Part shown: one piece after another, positions 17,259 to 29,300 of the stretch
How the letters are laid out: each line of letters begins with the position of its first letter
Numbering within the stretch: position 1 is the first letter of the stretch
Assembly (NCBI GenBank): GCA_958295665.1
Contig: OY282560.1
Coordinates: 102,959,930-103,023,929, forward strand
Direction of reading: 5' to 3'
Origin: Tipula vernalis
Lineage: Eukaryota > Arthropoda > Insecta > Diptera > Tipulidae
DNA length: 64,000 bases
Translations under genes and position numbers: made by a program
Notes under the pieces: model-generated
The model's input: only the letters and a program-made list of their open reading frames with translations
Databases searched by the model: none
Told to the model about the DNA's origin: nothing

Positions 17259-18740
17259 TTATTTTACAACCTCAAAAAGAAATTTTAAATTCTTTCTTTC
17301 AAATAACCAACCTTTCACCAGCTTCAAAAATGAATTAGTGGAGATCAGTGATCGGATATGTAATGGCAGGCAATTAAAGTACGGACCAATGACTAGAAAA
17401 TATCGCCTAAAAGTTTCGGTAGTAAAAGTTGGTATTTTAAAAAACAATTTGTTGTTATTACGAAAATTATCCGCAGAAACAAACCTCACTACCCTTTGAC
17501 CACTACGATAATAAACAAACGAAGAACTCTAAAAACATAAAGATGTTGCAGCGGAAAAATTTTATTTGTAACATAAACTGGCCAACAGGAATCAGTACGG
17601 CTCATAAAAAACATGAAACGAATAATATGGTTTTGTAACGTGATTAAAGGAATTAACGCACAATTAAAAGCACCACCCCAACAGGGAGTTCCATAACTCA
17701 AACGAGATCCAACACAAGCAAGAAAAAAGCTTAATAAAACAGATTCCGAACAATAAGAGCGCAACATATAGATTGCACGCAAAACAGAACCCAATTGACT
17801 TTTTAATTGTTGAATATGCAACTTCCAATTGAGGCTAACATCCATATGTAGACCGAGGTATCTGAAGGACTTAACAATTTCAATTCTAAAACAATCATTA
17901 TTACAATTCAGGAAATTACAGTTAGAATGGTGATAGATAAATTCAGGCATATAATTCAACAAAGGGTCCCCAGATAACTTGAAAAACATAATTTTAGTCT
18001 TCTCACTTAGAATCATACCATGTCGATCAAACCAAACAAGTAGCAATTTTAAATCATAATTGATATCGGTAGAGATATTATCCCAACATGACCCCGAATA
18101 ACTTAAAGCCATATCGTCCGCAAAGGCTATTATTTTTCCACGTAGACCGAGGCTAAAAATAATTTATATAAATTAAAAAAAGTAATGGACCCAGACAGAA
18201 CCCTGAGGAACACCACAATTCAATGTAAAACGAACACTAAAGGAACTTTGATTTTTTAACCTTGTAATACCTATTACTCAGATAAGAAGCAAACCATTTT
18301 TGTGAAATACCTCTAAAACCGATAGAATCTAGCTTATTGAGAAGCAAGTTATGATCAACCATATCAAACGCTCGTTTAATGTCAATGAAAACAGCTCCCA
18401 GCCTCAAGCTTATCATTCAAATGAAGATGAACACCATTAAGAAATTCAACCAACGCAGACTCAGTACTTCTACCAGATCTAAAGCCGTACTGATTGTCAC
18501 TTAAAAAATTATGTTTAGCAAGGTTGAAGAGCAATAGGACGAAAGTTCTCTTTGAGCAAGCGATTACCTTTTTTGTGCAGTGGAATAACAATTGAAGTTT
18601 TCAAAATATCCGAGACAAAACCAACAGATAAACAGTCATTTATAAGAACAGAAAGGACCGGAGAAACAAATTCGCCAACCGACTTCAACATATCGGAACT
18701 AAAACCCAATAAATCAGTACATGGACCTCTTTCCATACTA
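17259..18740 (-). mobile_element. Decayed non-LTR reverse transcriptase, CR1/Rex-like
   Basis: Broken frames in order on the minus strand give a reverse transcriptase. First come SIVIPLHKKG and ENFRPIAL (18515-18736), then QYGFRSGRSTESALVEFLNG (18382-18591). The active-site segment IAFADDMALS lies near 18085-18135, followed by the thumb region KSFRYLGLHMDVSLNWKLHI (17489-18112). The end has RRYFLVIGPYFNCLPLHIRS (17259-17489). A C-terminus of this kind without RNase H suggests the CR1/L2/Rex groups. At least three frame breaks separate the pieces, so it is inactive. The 3' flank (16930-17260) is A/T-rich with TTTA repeats. Confidence 0.8.
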
Positions 18741-20620
18741 AAACCTACTATGACCGTTTTTCAAATTTCGATTAGAATTTCCTAATATACAACGCAATTG
18801 CACCGCCTTTAAACTTTACGGCTATTTTATTTATTTTCTACGAAAAATGTGTAGTGTACCTTACCTGCCATAACCAGTTATTTGACCTGTCACGATAGGA
18901 ACAGGTATTTATGAAGTGTCGGTAGATAGAGTGTTAATTTGTTTCGTGACGAATGAAGTTCGTGGGATTGGAAGGCTAATCCTTAAAACTTAGTGGGATT
19001 CATCTAATGGGAGGTATACAATGAGCTCTGCACTAACTTTAGACAAGGGGGTTTTGTTTTTTTAATATTTCTATTTATTTTCAATATGATTCAATTCGTT
19101 GTTGTCAAAAAACCACACAATGTAACCGAGGCACCCTCATCTTCAATTATGCCGCCAAACTGGTGACAGTTTTGCTTTATTAGCAATTAAAAGAAATGAT
19201 TTATTGAACACAGTAGTTTTGCTTATTATTACTATTTGGTATTTCTTAAAATTAGGGGTTATTTCACCTGCGCACAATCGTCTATTAGCCAAAGTTATTC
19301 AATTAATATTTCGGTCATCAAATTTGACACAATTTCTAATGAAACTTTCTTTTTGGGGATTCGTACCTTCCTTAAAATTTTTAAGCTAGGTTCAACAACT
19401 AGTGTTCTATTCTAGAAGTGATTATTGATATACGTAAAGTCCAATACTCAACCGATTTGCAGCACTACTACTTCAGTATCAACAATTAAGTCCCCCAGTA
19501 TTGATTCATGGGAAGGAACAACCAGCAAAGAGAACAACATTTACCTTAGCCACTCCCTGAATGCTGGCATAATATCGGAAGCTGTTCCACTGCTTAAGCT
19601 ACAGAAAAAAGAAGCAGTACGAGTTTCTAATATCATGCCAGATGTTATTATTAAAACTGTGCCACTTAAATTTTGGCTTCATCTATCGAGACAAATCGAA
19701 AAAAATTCAGAACCTGGAATACGTTTGTTATAAACTGGCCAACCGGCGATTGTATTTGGCTATTTAAAAATCATAATTTTCGAAAAGCAGTTGCCTCAAA
19801 CTTAAAATTTCACAACCGAACTGTAAAATGTTTTATTGGTTCCTGTATAATAACTACATTTTGAAGTTGATTTGACGTCTAATGCTGGAAAAATCTGGAA
19901 TTTTCTTAACGATAAAATGAAAATAGTTGGGTTTCCTTCACCAATGATTTTTCAAAATTCATTAGTAAATTAGCCCTCTGATATCTCCAATTTGTTCGCC
20001 AAATATTTTGAATCCGTTTAGGAACCATCTGTGACGTTATTTTCATCACATTACACGTCTCCAGTTTCTTATAATTATTGTACTGAATTTATTTTATTAA
20101 AATTTACTGAAACGGAGTAAGCCCGTTTTTCTAAACCGTTCTATTGGTGAATTGTCTTCTCAGGTTTAGTTACATTAATTGCCATAGAATCAGAAATCTC
20201 CTAAAGTTTGAAATTTATATTTTCTCTTGTAAGAAACAGCCAAAATTTTACCAAGTAAGCCCATGGTTCAACACATGACATGAGGGGAAAAAATCAATCG
20301 AAATCGACATAAGCTAATACATTTGTTGGATAGTCTGTGTTTAACAGTTTTCGATAATTACGCAAGAATTAACTTTATGCGACAACTTCAAATAATAATC
20401 TTGAGTATAAAGTTATTAGGATGTTACCTAAAACAAATAGTTTTAGTTTTAATTATACTTAAAAAAGATCGCCATGTGCGAAACTAAAATTTTAAATTAG
20501 ACTTTTTCTGATAAATAACATCAACCTATTGCCACTGAAGGGCTTCAATCTCAAAATAAAAAATGATAACCTTGAAATTGAAATCATTACATTAGCTAAA
20601 ATGCTTAAAAATAATACCAC

Positions 20621-21075
20621 GTTTCCATCGTCAATAGTATAATAGCAAAATAGTATAATACTATTATACTATTTTTCCCTATCGCGTTTCCATCATTTGG
20701 TGTGAAGTTAAAATCGTTTTATATTTTTGTATGGGTACTTGGACGCAATTCATTATTTTGATAGCGAAAAATTATTAAAACCCATATTTTATGCATCTTT
20801 AAAATTATCTGATAAATATTACTTCAAGTAATATAAAAAAAATTAAAAACACACTACAACCGCAGCCTAAAAAAAATTAGTTTGAAAAAGAATTCAAACA
20901 AGCCTAGACACTGCCATGATTGCACTGTTAAAATTACAATTTGCTAACTATTATATTTTTGATAGCTAGTATAATGAAATATTATAATAAACTATTATAC
21001 TACCAACTTCGGGTTTCCATCGTCATAGTATAATAGTATAATACTATTATGCTATTATACTATGACGATGGAAAC
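20621..21075. mobile_element. MITE with nested palindromes built on TAGTATAATA
   Basis: The left end GTTTCCATCGTCAATAGTAT is inverted at the right end (ending at 21075 in GACGATGGAAAC). Inside each end is another palindrome of TAGTATAATA units. The right one (21012-21075) is almost a perfect hairpin from GTTTCCATCGTCATAGTATA back to its complement. The middle (about 20700-21005) has no recognised coding content. It is a non-autonomous DNA transposon in form, with the superfamily unknown. No clear target duplication was identified. Confidence 0.8.
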
Positions 21076-22470
21076 CCAGTATAAGTAACCCCATACGACA
21101 ATGTTGTTGTTATTTACAATTGTGCTACATTTTTTATGCATTCCAACTGTTACGTATTTGCAACTTGTGCAGAAATAAAAATGTCCACCTTCATCTTTCT
21201 GAGAAATCGACAAAGGTAGTATAAAAAGGTAAAACTAAAATCTGGTAAGAATGCATTAAAACTAAACGCCGCACAAACGATCTGATTTGGTCACCTCACG
21301 TGGTCGAGCCGATTTGGTAAGATGTAATATTAATTCCAACCATCAATACTTCAATCAACCAATAAAATTGAACATGGTATAAATTTTATGATTAAATAAT
21401 TCTATTACTATAAATGACCTCAAAATTTATTATACTATTTCTTCTTAGGCATGAATTCTACTTGAATTTATCTTAAATAAAGAAAAAAGATGTTTTTCCA
21501 GTTTTATTACTTCCACAGTGTCTTTAAACACGTACCGTACAAGAAAAAAATGTCGAAAAAAAATTAGAAATATGAAATATGTATGTATGTATATAATTTA
21601 TACATATATGTAATTATATACATCAGCTTTAAATTCACGTGTTAATTCTTATATATAACAAAACAAAAAAAAGAAACACATCATAAAGAATAAAAACGTA
21701 AACTGACACTACACAATTTGTATTAGAGATATTTCCGTCTCATTTTAACCACCGCTGATTTATGAATAATTTGTCAATTTAAATTTATATCTGCACTTTT
21801 TTCGCATTTATATGTCTGCTGTTTTTATACCAAAAAAAAAAAAATTCTTGAATAATTTAATTTGCTCGGTCCTAATTTAATTCACAACAATTTATTTGTA
21901 GGTGGATTATTATTCCGTACGTTAAGTACTATGTAGTCATATAGAACTTAAACTGCAAATTAGAATCTTATAGTCCGAAATCTTATTGCCGATGGGAACC
22001 GACCAATTCTAAATTCAACAAAAAGACGCACTTGTGATTTTTGTGCTTTAAATTAAACAAAACATCTTAATTGATTATATAATAGGTACACTAGACACAT
22101 TACTAACATAATAATAAAATTTTAAATTGGGAGCAAACAAAAATAGATGAAAGTACCTACACAAATTTTAATTTAGCAATACAGAACCAACAGTCTGTTC
22201 TGGGTTCCCCAAATCCCAACAATCATCATCATCGATACATCCATTATTCTCTTGTTTGATTACACATTTTGGGAACTAAAGAACCCATAAGAAAAAAAAA
22301 TCAATCATATTTTTTCGCTATTATTTCACTACACAATTACTTTCACTGTATTTATTGATTTTCCTTTGTATAATTTTTAGATTTCAACACTAGCTATTAG
22401 TTTATTCTAAATAAATAAAAACTTAACCAACAAAAATACATAAAAATTGTATAAAAAAAGTCACACTAAC

Positions 22471-22693
22471 CATGTTTCAAGATTGCTGAATTTCTTTGTA
22501 ACAACTTTGCCTAAATCAATTCCAAGACGATCCACAATTCTTTGGGCCAAATCCGGATGAGATGTTCCCGAGAAGACTTTAATGTTTGGCATTCTGGATT
22601 GTAATAGCGCACTAGGATTAGCCTTCTCTAAATTATTCCGGACTAAAGTTTTAGCGCGTATTGGATTTGAAGATCGAACTGGCATCACACAAG
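22471..22693 (-). CDS. PRPS: PRPS, ribose-phosphate pyrophosphokinase, N-terminal exon
   Basis: The exon encodes [20 protein letters not shown] and on to KKFSNLET, the standard N-terminus of animal PRPP synthetase. The acceptor is TTCACAG just right of 22693 on the minus strand, and the donor is ACATG|GTTAGT at 22471. In the same frame, about 31 residues lie before the usual initiator Met, beginning [15 protein letters not shown] with an ATG at 22685-22683. Either a longer isoform starts there, or translation starts at MPN and the rest is leader. The acceptor shows that at least one more exon, probably 5' UTR, lies between here and the divergent UBE2K start at 26397; I could not place it. Confidence 0.93.
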
Positions 22694-23186
22694 CTGTGAA
22701 GTTTAAAAAAAATTATTTTTTCATAAAAAATATCAAGAAAGAGATAACCGTATACAAAAAATACGTATTTTTTTTATTTGCAAATATTGGTAGCAGTGAT
22801 TTCGAATTAAATGTTAGTACATTTATAACATATATGGAAGAAAAAAAAAATTAGGAATAATTTGTGATGAATTTACTTTTAACTTAAAAATAGTACAGCG
22901 GTTACGTCGAAAAGGATTCTTTTTTATTTGATTGCGATCTGTGAAATTATGGGCCGAACCTAATTAAAGGCTAATTTAACCTAAACAAGACCTAATTAAA
23001 GCGCGATATCCTGGATTTGACGGCGGCGTAAACAAACTAAGACGCTTGCTAATTTACAAACAGGAAGTATACGATAATTTAAAAATCTACCAAGGGGTTG
23101 GTTAGAGCTTCCAAATAAATGGTATGCATCCAATTTTTGTTGTTTCCGTAGGCCTTATATCACTTAATTATTAATACAATTGAAAA

Positions 23187-23515
23187 ACAAAGATTTAACT
23201 TTCATTAACGTGATATTAACTTTATGGGTCAGAAGACCGGTTTCGGACGTTCGTCCTTTGTCAATTCTATACAATTACTAAATTACTGTTTTAATTTTAT
23301 TATAAGATCATATATTCGGTTGGTTTTAGTATTGATCTTGTCGTTTAAAATATTTGGATCGAATCGGTTTATAGAAATATATAAAAACTGTATAGAATTG
23401 TATAAGTAATTGTAAAACTGTTGAAAATTGTAAAGAATTGACAAAGGACGAACGTCCGAAACCGGTCTTCTGACTTATAAAGTTAATATCACGTTAATGA
23501 AAGTTAAATCTTTGT
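23187..23515. mobile_element. MITE with about 85 bp terminal inverted repeats
   Basis: The left arm starts ACAAAGATTTAACTTTCATT and runs through AGAAGACCGGTTTCGGACGT to about 23275. The right arm is its near-exact complement, ending at 23515. A further inverted pair lies outside (about 23166-23187 and 23566-23588, ATTAATACAATTGAAAAAC), so the element may be larger with an insertion in its right arm. Noncoding. The open frame across it is a by-product. It lies upstream of the PRPS N-terminal exon, inside the gene's 5' region. Confidence 0.8.
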
Positions 23516-24009
23516 TTGTAATTTGTAAATAGAAACATAATAACATTTTTTTATATATTACGTTTCGTTTTTCAATTGTATTAATAGTTGGTTAGAGGGC
23601 TTACGATCTGTTAAGAGCCGTATTCCAAAAAGGCAAAACAAAACGTTACGTAATATGTGATTAGTCCCAAGCCCTTGACAAGAAATTAAATAACGCTTTT
23701 TGAATATGCATGAAAATGTTCTCAATAAATAATCCAAAATCAGTTGCATTTCTTTAAATATTAAAACATATTTAACATGTTGAATATTAGAGATTACACG
23801 AATTAATTAATTAATTCAAATGAAAAATATAAGATTGGTAAAATTAAAATATTTACTTACACAGGACTGGGGTGGGGAATTCCATATATATTAGCTTAAT
23901 TCGCTGCTACAACTTATACAACTTATAGTGCATCTTTCTATGTTATTGTTTTAGCCTGTATCACACTAAATCAAGTTCCACATTTAATTACAATCTCATA
24001 ACAGGGGTC

Positions 24010-24480
24010 TGTCGCTAACTCCTCCTATGAGATTTTCGATTTGTTTGCTAATTTTCTTGCATGAGCCCGCCAAGCGGTCCGTTATATCCATTTTTGGGTC
24101 AACTAGTAATTCTGACTTTTCACTTTTAAAGTTTACACAAGCGGAAGTTCGTGATTGTTTGTATAATTTTGACGTTAAAAAGGGTGCTGGTAAGGAAATA
24201 AACCCATCTGCTTCAGTAATCTTCTTGTTTAATGAAAGCCTTCGGAGGGGAGTTCTTCCCGATCCTTGAAAAATACTTTCACGTCATCCATCCGATTTTT
24301 AAGTCAGATGCAAGAAACGACAGTATTTTCCACGCTATTTGAATCCTTGAACAATAGGATTTTATCTTTTCACATTACTCCGCTTATTTGTAGAGTTCAA
24401 CACGGTTTTTATCTCAGCGGGCATAAACAGCAATTTGCTTAATAGTAGCAATTCGAAGTCCCAGTTCACCAACAGGCATT
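24010..24480 (+). mobile_element. Fragment of a non-LTR reverse transcriptase
   Basis: The frame 24027-24269 reads FTQAEVRDCLYNFDVKKGAG and then FLFNESLRRGVLPDP, the segment just before the catalytic core in Jockey/R1-like reverse transcriptases. After a stop, another frame continues with HPIFKSDARND, STLFESLNNRILSFH and VQHGFYLSG, matching the next RT motifs. The rest of the RT is missing. It is a short dead fragment upstream of PRPS and opposite in strand to it. Confidence 0.7.
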
Positions 24481-26396
24481 ATCTTCATGGTAGGTATAAG
24501 TCTATTTTGTATAATTTTGAGGTGGTTCCTTGTTACTTAATATAATCAAGTGACTGAGATCGCGAAAAAGTGTAAAAATGTATTCTTAGGTAAAAACAGA
24601 TACAACTCGCTTCTCGCCTTTTATGCGGAAGCGGAAAAACGGACGCTGAAAACACTGAGAGAAGTAAGAATTCAACATTTCCCGCAGCACTAATTTCAAA
24701 GCAACTTCATTAAAAATCATAGAGGTGGAATACAGATGAGGATAGGAAATACGAGATAAAATGCTCTATTTTTTGTTCATGTGGTGTAGTGCAGTTCATT
24801 ATGTTTCATTGTCTGCTTTGATTGTTTTCTATTGAAGAAACAAGAAAAAAATGTACACTGTACTTCCAGATGTGAATAAAAAAATAGATCCAACATACTA
24901 GTATGTAGGTGAAAGATGTGTTACCACGCACTATAATTACTCTTGCTTTATGGCTTGCTTATGTACCGAATTAAACCAGAAATGGATTTATGACGGCGAA
25001 AAGTAAATATAATCTAATTTGAAGTAGATTGTGAGTAATGTAAAGCAGGTACTATTATTTTATTAAACTTAATTTTTATTGCTAGATAGATTAGGTATAC
25101 TTCGACGAATTAGGGCATTCCAGCATATTTGGCAAATCAATAATTTTAAATTCAAACTTTAGAATACTTCAATGAAGTCCATAATTAAAAATTGTAGAGT
25201 ATACAGCATTCAAAAAAATCTCACAATACTGTTAAGAAATTTAAAATTCAGAATGAATTGTTCATCATATAAGTATAAACGAGAAACTGAAATTCTTTCG
25301 TTATATCGAATGAAATCTTGAATAAAGCATACAAAATAATTCTAAATTAGGCCAACAACGGCAAAACATTGTAGACCGTCGTTTAAGAGTCCTTTCTAAC
25401 TTTCTCTGATAAAATTTGAAAATTATTCGCATTAAGAAGTTAATTAATTTAAAAATTTGTCAAAAACGTTTAAAAAAAAAATTACTTACGAAATCTCGCT
25501 CGTATCAATTCCACATTAAAAAATCGCACCGATAAATGTACTAAACAAATTTAAATACTCGGAAAGACAACAAAATTTCAACAATAAACAGTTGCGCAAA
25601 AGAGATAGAACTATAAACATTTTGTCCATAATTATTGTTATTTTCACAAACAAAATACATTTTTATAAAATAAGAATAATTTAAAATCTAAACCAAATTC
25701 AGGAAACTTACTTACTGTCAATTGTCAATGAATATTTAATTAAAAACTTAACTGATTAAGTAAATGACCGCTTAAAAATCTTTCATATATTTGTCTCTTT
25801 TCAAAAAATTGCACCTCATGTTTTCTATTGTACTCGTAAACGAAAAATGTTACCAACTAGCCGATATAAAAAAAATCTCAAAGTAATCGTAATAAAATGA
25901 TTTTGGTAAAATTCCAGCTAAATAGACACATTTTATCGAATGAAATGTGTAAAATTGTTACAAATATATAAAATATTATAAAAGGAATGCATACAAATTA
26001 TTTTATTGATTGAATTCGCCGCCAATTCGCCTCCACTTGTCATTTTTACGGGTTACCAACATGACCGTAGTCTTTTTTGTTTAATCATTTTTTTTATTTT
26101 CATCGAGTTCGTCGTGACTTCGAATTAACAATCAAAATTAAAAAAATATTAAATTATTATTACATATTTTCGGTTTATTACAGTACTCTTTGTTTTTATA
26201 TTAATATTAAAATTAAATAAATCGATTTGTATGTGTAGAGAAACTAAGAGGTGAATAATATTTTATAAATAGCTATATAATTTAGTGTGTACAAAGAAAA
26301 TTCTGTGAAAGGCAAACATTTTTTTTTGTGGGCCATTGTTTGGTTATCATAAAGTTTAGTTAGCAAAAAAAAAAAGAAAACAAAAAATTTTGCAAA
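24481..26396. other. Intergenic region between divergent PRPS and UBE2K
   Basis: No coding feature is recognised. The start sites and 5' UTRs of both genes should lie here. The last 150 bases before UBE2K are A/T-rich with A runs. No TATA box or initiator was convincing enough to call. Confidence 0.4.
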
Positions 26397-29300
26397 ATGT
26401 GTACCGCAAATATGGCAGTTTCAAGAATTAAGAGGGAATTCAAAGAAGTTATCAAAAGTGAAGAGGTAATTATATTTTTCTAAACTTTTATCTTTTTTTC
26501 TTTATTGATATTTGATAAGGACAGATGTTGTTTTGGATTAAAAACATGAACAAATTAATTTGATTTCGTTGCATAATGTTGATTTTTGACATAATGCTTA
26601 CTACCAACCTAACAGTATCATATCAATTGCACATAGCATAGTGCAAAATTGAGTATTTGTTAGTACATTACAAACGAAGCTGATTAACAGTACGTAACTA
26701 CCTACATTGTATATTTTACTGCAAAAACTGCCCGGAGCCAATTATCTGCTTAACTTTATCAAATACAGCATCAGTTGAGCTTATTAGGACAAACTGTAAA
26801 TTTATCATTAGATATTTTCATCGCAATTATCGTTGAGTTCGGCAAACTACAAATAGCTTTTGACGCATATTTAAAAATAATTAAACATTTTATTATTTAA
26901 TTACAAGGTAAACGCGTGCTCTTTTATGAGATTAATCATCTACTGTTTAACTGGCTTTATACCAGTTCCACCGACTATATTTCACCCAGTCCCTCATAAT
27001 AGAACACCGATTTTGTTTATTGTATAGTCGAACTTTAACGGTGCAGAAGCTATCGGGCCTTCGACATCTGCGGAAAAAAAATCCAAATACAACCTTGATA
27101 TACCATAAGCAAAAAGAGAAAAAATTATCTGCTTTAAAATTTGCCAACTTAAAACCAAATTGGTGTCCGGTTTTTTTGAGGTGGTGCCAAACTTTTTTCT
27201 GTGTTATACCCTCTAGACACACTGCGATTTAATTAAACCGATTTAGTGAATTTTGCGAGATAAGTCGCAGTGTGTCAACCTCGATTTTAGCTAATCCCTT
27301 TGTTTTTGCATAGAATACTTAAACTAGTTTAGCTAAATCGGATTTATTAAGCCACAGTCTGTCTAGGGTATAATAGTCTAATCTGCCTAAGGCCATAATT
27401 AATTTGACAAAATTATGTTGAATATTTGATAATCAGCCAGAAGTTACTGAATCCATAACAAAGCTTGGCAATATTGATAATTGAACGAAAGGAAAAGTAG
27501 GAAATCCAATAGCGCCAGATCGATGCGGTGCGGAGCACTCCACTGGCGTTGTTATAGTGGCTTGTCATATAATAATCATAACTGTACTACTGTCGCAGCG
27601 CAGTGGCAACATAAATAAAACAGTTTGTGATCACAAGTTGGAACCTGTTGAGATTACAAATTACATTAGGGTCTTTCAAATTGCGGTTTAAATCTTTAAT
27701 GAAACATAATTTGCTTTGGTTTTAAAATTTGTTTTATTGATAACTAAAGTATCAGTTATGCCATTTACCTATTTAGATACGAAAAACAATATTTGCCAAA
27801 TGACCACCTCTTGCACTTCCACAGATGTTCACCCTTTTGTTCAATTTTTCAATAAAATGTTGGTATAATTGTAGTTCTATCTCATCAATCAATAATTTCG
27901 TCATTTAGTTCAGGAGATTGTTGCTTGTTTTTGTAGACTTTTCACGTAACCCCAAAGAAAATAGTTCAACACTGTCAAATCACATGATCTTGGTGGCCAA
28001 TTGACATCACCGTTTCGTGAAATAACTCGACCCTTAAATTTTTCTTTCAACAATTCAATTGTTTCATTTTCAAAATGTGTGTTCATTTTATTGAAACCAC
28101 AAGTCCTCACCAGGCCAAAAAAATTCACTGATTATTTCGCTAATGAAAACTTTGGTGAATGAAAACTTGGCACGAAAAATATTTACCCCTTACCTATTTA
28201 TATGGAGCTGCTATGGGGAACCAATTTTATATGACGACCCACAATAGCTGACTCCAAATAAATGCAACATTTATAATCTTGTGATGTAAGTTTGGACGTT
28301 CAAACATTTTCCGCCATGAATCATACATTGCCTCCGAAAAAAAGTAAAAAGTGATTACCAGATATATTGATAATTTATATTTTCCTCTATCGATGTAGCT
28401 AAAAATTATTTACTCGCCGTAGAAATTTTTGTGTCATGTTGCATTCTTCAAAACACTCGACAGTGACATTTTTCGTAACTTTCCAACAGAGTAACTTGAC
28501 GGAAATAACTTTCGCCAAAAAAACAGAATTAAGTTTTCGAAAAAATGTTCACCGTTAAGTTCTTCTGTTACAAAATTACCAAAAAAATTACTGACCACAG
28601 TTTCGAAGCATGCGCCATCAAGCCGCTTACTCGAAAATTGCCGACTGTCTGTTGCTTGTCAAAGTGCACTACTCTTTCCAAAGCACACTTCTTGTACTAA
28701 AAATAATAATTTTCTATTCACGTTACAATTTACAGTAGCATTAATATACAGTAGATTCCGGTTAATTAGGGCAGCCGTTTATTTGGTCCAATTATTACTA
28801 AACGGAATCCAACCGAGAATTAAAACCCAACTTCCCAGCAGGATAAATCCGTTTTCTATCCTAAATTAAGTCAAGAACGGGAATTTTACACGATAAATAT
28901 GGAAAAGTAAAATTTATTTAATTTATTACATACAACTTTTTATTGAGGTGAACCCCGTTAGAGATGAGGGAAGAAATGAAATAAAACGAGAATTCAAAAC
29001 ATCAATTACATAAAAGATAATTACCAGAAGAGAAAGTGGAAATATTTTTGAACTGGCTGTTGGCCCTTTTATTACGCCACCAGGCATTATTAGATCGACA
29101 GAAACCATTATTCCCTTATGTCGTTTTCAATTATTACTGCTACACGCTAAAGTTACCCTAAAAAAACTGTCATTTTGACAATTTTTTTTACTCTTTTGTT
29201 GTAGCTGGAAAAGGTCATAAGTACCACCTTGTATAAAGCAGGGTATTTTAACTATAACAGGTATGATGGATAGCGATTTAAATTTCGTATTCGTATATAA

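Noticed and set aside
19204..19864. Three overlapping plus-strand frames in the PRPS intron
   Set aside because: Looked as if they might be eroded transposon protein, but no motif could be named; left unannotated.
26947..27232. Long open frames on both strands in UBE2K intron 1
   Set aside because: They run into the 160 bp MITE and show no conserved motif.
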